Shown: positions 62,183 through 64,000 of the stretch, one piece after another | How positions within the stretch are numbered: the stretch's first letter is position 1 | Layout: every line of letters starts with the position of its first letter | DNA from: Bryobacter sp. | GTDB taxonomy: Bacteria > Acidobacteriota > Terriglobia > Bryobacterales > Bryobacteraceae | DNA length: 64,000 nucleotides | Assembly: GCA_022843625.1 (NCBI GenBank) | Contig: JALHNH010000028.1 | Coordinates: 28,776 to 92,775, forward strand | Direction of reading: 5' to 3' | Made by a program: the position numbers and the translations under genes | The notes under the pieces: model-generated | Told to the model about the DNA's origin: nothing | Databases searched by the model: none | What the model saw: the letters and a program-made list of their open reading frames with translations, nothing else

Positions 62183-63205
62183 GTGAAAAAAGTTCTTTTG
62201 GCGATTGCAATGAGTGGTTTGACTGCGATGGCGCAGAGCGTCATTTCGGCGAAAGCTGGCGTGATCCATTACACCGAGGGCGAAGTAATGGTGAACGATC
62301 AGGCTATCGTGATGAAAACCAGCAAATTTATTGATGTAAAGAACAAGGAAGTGTTGCGCACTGGCGAAGGCCGCGCAGAGCTTCTGCTTGCTCCGGGTAG
62401 CTTTCTCCGTTTGAGCGAGAAGTCTGCTGTTCGTATGGAATCCAACTCGATCATGGCGACGCGCCTGACGATGCTGGAAGGCACGGCGCTGGTTGAAGTG
62501 CTCGAGCTCCAGAAGACGGCATCGCTCGAATTCATGGTTGGCGACGACACGATCAGCATCCGCAAGCCGGGCCTCTACCGCCTGGAGATGGATTCTCCGG
62601 CAATCAGCGTTTACCAGGGCGAAGTCGCCGTCAACGTCAAGGACGAACTGGTCAGAATCGGTGAAGGCAAGTGGATGAGCCTGACGGGCGACCATCTGGT
62701 TGCGCGCTTTGACAAGAAACTGAAGACGGACGAACTGGTGCAGTGGGCCGATACCCGCGCCGCGACTCTGGCTATGGCGAATATTCACTCGGCACAAAGT
62801 GTCGGGAATAGCCTGGGCAGCGGGCAGCGTCTCGGAGCTGGTGGCTGGTTCTACAATTCCTTCTACGGCATGATGACCTACATCCCATTTGGCAACGGTA
62901 TATTCTCGCCGTTCGGATATGGCTTCTATTCGCCACGGACGGTTTACGCAATTTACAATCCTCCGGTTTTCAGCGGCCCCACCAACAATGACTTTGGAGG
63001 CGGTGATCGCGGTCAGGTTGGATTCAACTCGGGCCTCGGCTACAACACTTCGTCGATGCGTTCTTCGAGCGGATACTCTGGCGGGGCTGGCCCCGCTGCA
63101 GCGGCTTCGGCACCGGTTTCTGGCGGCGAGCGCGCTGGCGGATCGGCCGGTGCCGGTGGTGGTGGACGCGCTAGCGGCGGTGGCGGTGGTGGCGGCAGTC
63201 ACTAA
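62183..63205 (+). CDS. Secreted FecR-domain protein with Gly-rich tail
   Basis: 340 residues from the GTG at 62183, with AGGAG upstream; the signal peptide (MKKVLLAIAMSGLTAMAQS) starts there. The FecR domain (about 20-165) includes LRTGEGRAELLLAPGSFLRL and YRLEMDSPAISVYQGEVAVN. The C-terminal third is rich in Gly, Ser, Tyr and Phe (FNSGLGYNTSSMRSSSGYSG, then a Gly-rich end). There is no membrane anchor, so it is not a sigma-regulator; similar exported FecR proteins are frequent in Acidobacteria. It ends before a bidirectional terminator. Confidence 0.88.
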   Translation: MKKVLLAIAMSGLTAMAQSVISAKAGVIHYTEGEVMVNDQAIVMKTSKFIDVKNKEVLRTGEGRAELLLAPGSFLRLSEKSAVRMESNSIMATRLTMLEGTALVEVLELQKTASLEFMVGDDTISIRKPGLYRLEMDSPAISVYQGEVAVNVKDELVRIGEGKWMSLTGDHLVARFDKKLKTDELVQWADTRAATLAMANIHSAQSVGNSLGSGQRLGAGGWFYNSFYGMMTYIPFGNGIFSPFGYGFYSPRTVYAIYNPPVFSGPTNNDFGGGDRGQVGFNSGLGYNTSSMRSSSGYSGGAGPAAAASAPVSGGERAGGSAGAGGGGRASGGGGGGGSH

Positions 63206-63224
63206 GCAATTCTCAACAGCAATA

Positions 63225-63255
63225 AAAAAGGCGGCGCCAAAAGCGCCGCCTTTTT
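63225..63255. terminator. Bidirectional rho-independent terminator
   Basis: GGCGGCGC (63230-63237) pairs with GCGCCGCC (63243-63250) around CAAAA; flanking A5 and T5 extend the stem and give a U-run on either strand. It serves the FecR gene and the convergent M14-like gene. Confidence 0.92.
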
Positions 63256-63273
63256 GTTGGTTTGAAGTGTTTG

Positions 63274-64000
63274 TCATTCGACTGACCTCAGGATTGGGTA
63301 GAAGTCTTTATCCTTTTCGTAGAAGGGGCTGCGCTTGTAGAGCCACATCATGCGTGCCCTCGGGTTGGTTCGCAGGGCGTTGTCGCCCGCAATTGCCGCT
63401 TCAAAGGCTGCCTTCAATTTAGGGTCTGCAGTGAGCATCTTTTGAGCGACCGGCTCGAAGATGTAGTCGCTGGCGTATTCCTTGAGTTCAAAGATGCCGT
63501 TCATCAATCCCCACTTGACGGCCGAGTCTGGAGCGTTAGGTTCTAGCAGATGCATGGCAACTCTGGCATTGGGCTGATTGATGGGCACAAAAAGGTATTC
63601 GGCAGTGATCATGCGCTTTTCTTTGGTTGTGGTGGTTTCAAAAGTGGGCATGAAGCGAGATTCGAAAGGCTGCGCGGGGAAGCTGACTTTGTCGAAGCGG
63701 ATCACTTCGACATTGGCATTGATGCTCCCGCTGACAGGCTGAACTTTAACCCCGTGAAGCTTGAGCAGATCGGAGACAGCCGACCACTGGAGGGGAATGT
63801 AATAGCCCTTGGGGACGGTGATTTCAGTCTTGGGGACGGCGCTGCGGATCAGGTTCACTTCGAGGTCTCGCGGCTTGGGCAAATAGCGAAGAACGGGGGC
63901 GGCAAGGATGGGGCTCTGGTAGCTTTCGGTCTCAAGCAGCTTGGCCGTATAGACGACTCCGGTCTTGGCTGGAGCGAAATCAACGGCATACTTTGTGCCG
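63274..64000 (-). CDS. C-terminal part of a probable secreted M14-family carboxypeptidase
   Basis: The frame is open from the right edge to a stop at 63274, giving about 240 residues with no start in the window. The end DNALRTNPRARMMWLYKRSP, followed by DFYPILRSVE, is typical of the C-terminal region of exported M14 zinc carboxypeptidases of Acidobacteria and Bacteroidetes, as is YIFEPVAQKMLTADPKLKAA. The zinc-binding part lies outside the window, so activity cannot be judged. Confidence 0.65.
   Translation of the reverse strand, partial: GTKYAVDFAPAKTGVVYTAKLLETESYQSPILAAPVLRYLPKPRDLEVNLIRSAVPKTEITVPKGYYIPLQWSAVSDLLKLHGVKVQPVSGSINANVEVIRFDKVSFPAQPFESRFMPTFETTTTKEKRMITAEYLFVPINQPNARVAMHLLEPNAPDSAVKWGLMNGIFELKEYASDYIFEPVAQKMLTADPKLKAAFEAAIAGDNALRTNPRARMMWLYKRSPFYEKDKDFYPILRSVE

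Noticed and set aside
62120..63277. Minus-strand open frame of 385 codons opposite the FecR gene
   Set aside because: Shadow frame; it crosses the bidirectional terminator and begins in it, so it cannot be a gene.

Overview
The window reads as chromosomal DNA of a soil-type Acidobacteriota, most likely of the Bryobacter/Solibacter lineage. This is an inference from gene content. Supporting features are planctomycete-like cytochrome c proteins (DUF1549, DUF1592, DUF1552), a secreted sulfatase, many secreted peptidases and hydrolases, a MoxR/DUF58/DUF4159/DUF4175 operon and DevBCA-type export. Genes are densely packed, often with ATGA or TAATG junctions. I see no tRNA, rRNA, CRISPR array, insertion sequence or phage gene, and only one gene-free stretch longer than 300 bases (22523-22981).

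Layout. 1-6985 (minus): sulfatase, beta-lactamase-fold hydrolase, WD40-cytochrome, PPC-domain protein and the start of a DUF1549 protein, apparently one exported catabolic operon. 7059-10163 (minus): DUF1844 protein, an in-frame fusion of a metallo-beta-lactamase hydrolase with RibF, and a LacD-type aldolase ending in a strong terminator. 10214-13756 (plus): S9 peptidase and GH88/105-like hydrolase. 13777-18653 (plus): a TetR regulator and a four-gene tripartite exporter, with the same 17-bp palindrome in front of both transcription units. 18708-21097 (plus): thioredoxin-like protein behind a hairpin that covers its ribosome binding site, RlmA, and a DUF411 protein. 21062-22522 (minus): TPR protein. 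22982-27552 (plus): DUF1592 and DUF1552 pair.

27688-37038 holds the most unusual arrangement. On the plus strand a membrane Ser/Thr kinase is followed by a carrier resembling the NTP/NDP exchanger (NTT) family with a HEAT-like tail. On the minus strand an Omp85-type barrel, a secreted protein with kinase-like motifs and a second NTT-like carrier form a tight operon. The two operons collide tail to tail, and a secreted purple-acid-type phosphatase is divergent from the second. This could be an undescribed envelope phosphorylation module supplied by nucleotide carriers; that is inference only.

37046-45231: an orphan protein, a YdjC-family deacetylase, a five-gene minus-strand operon (ABC ATPase, permease, FtcD, LipA, YprB-like nuclease) and an HDOD protein. 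45233-59119 (minus): an eight-gene MoxR/VWA operon that also encodes a caspase-fold protein lacking its catalytic cysteine and a TPR gluzincin metallopeptidase. 59263-64000: citrate synthase, alpha-L-fucosidase, a FecR-domain protein and the 3' end of a probable M14 carboxypeptidase.
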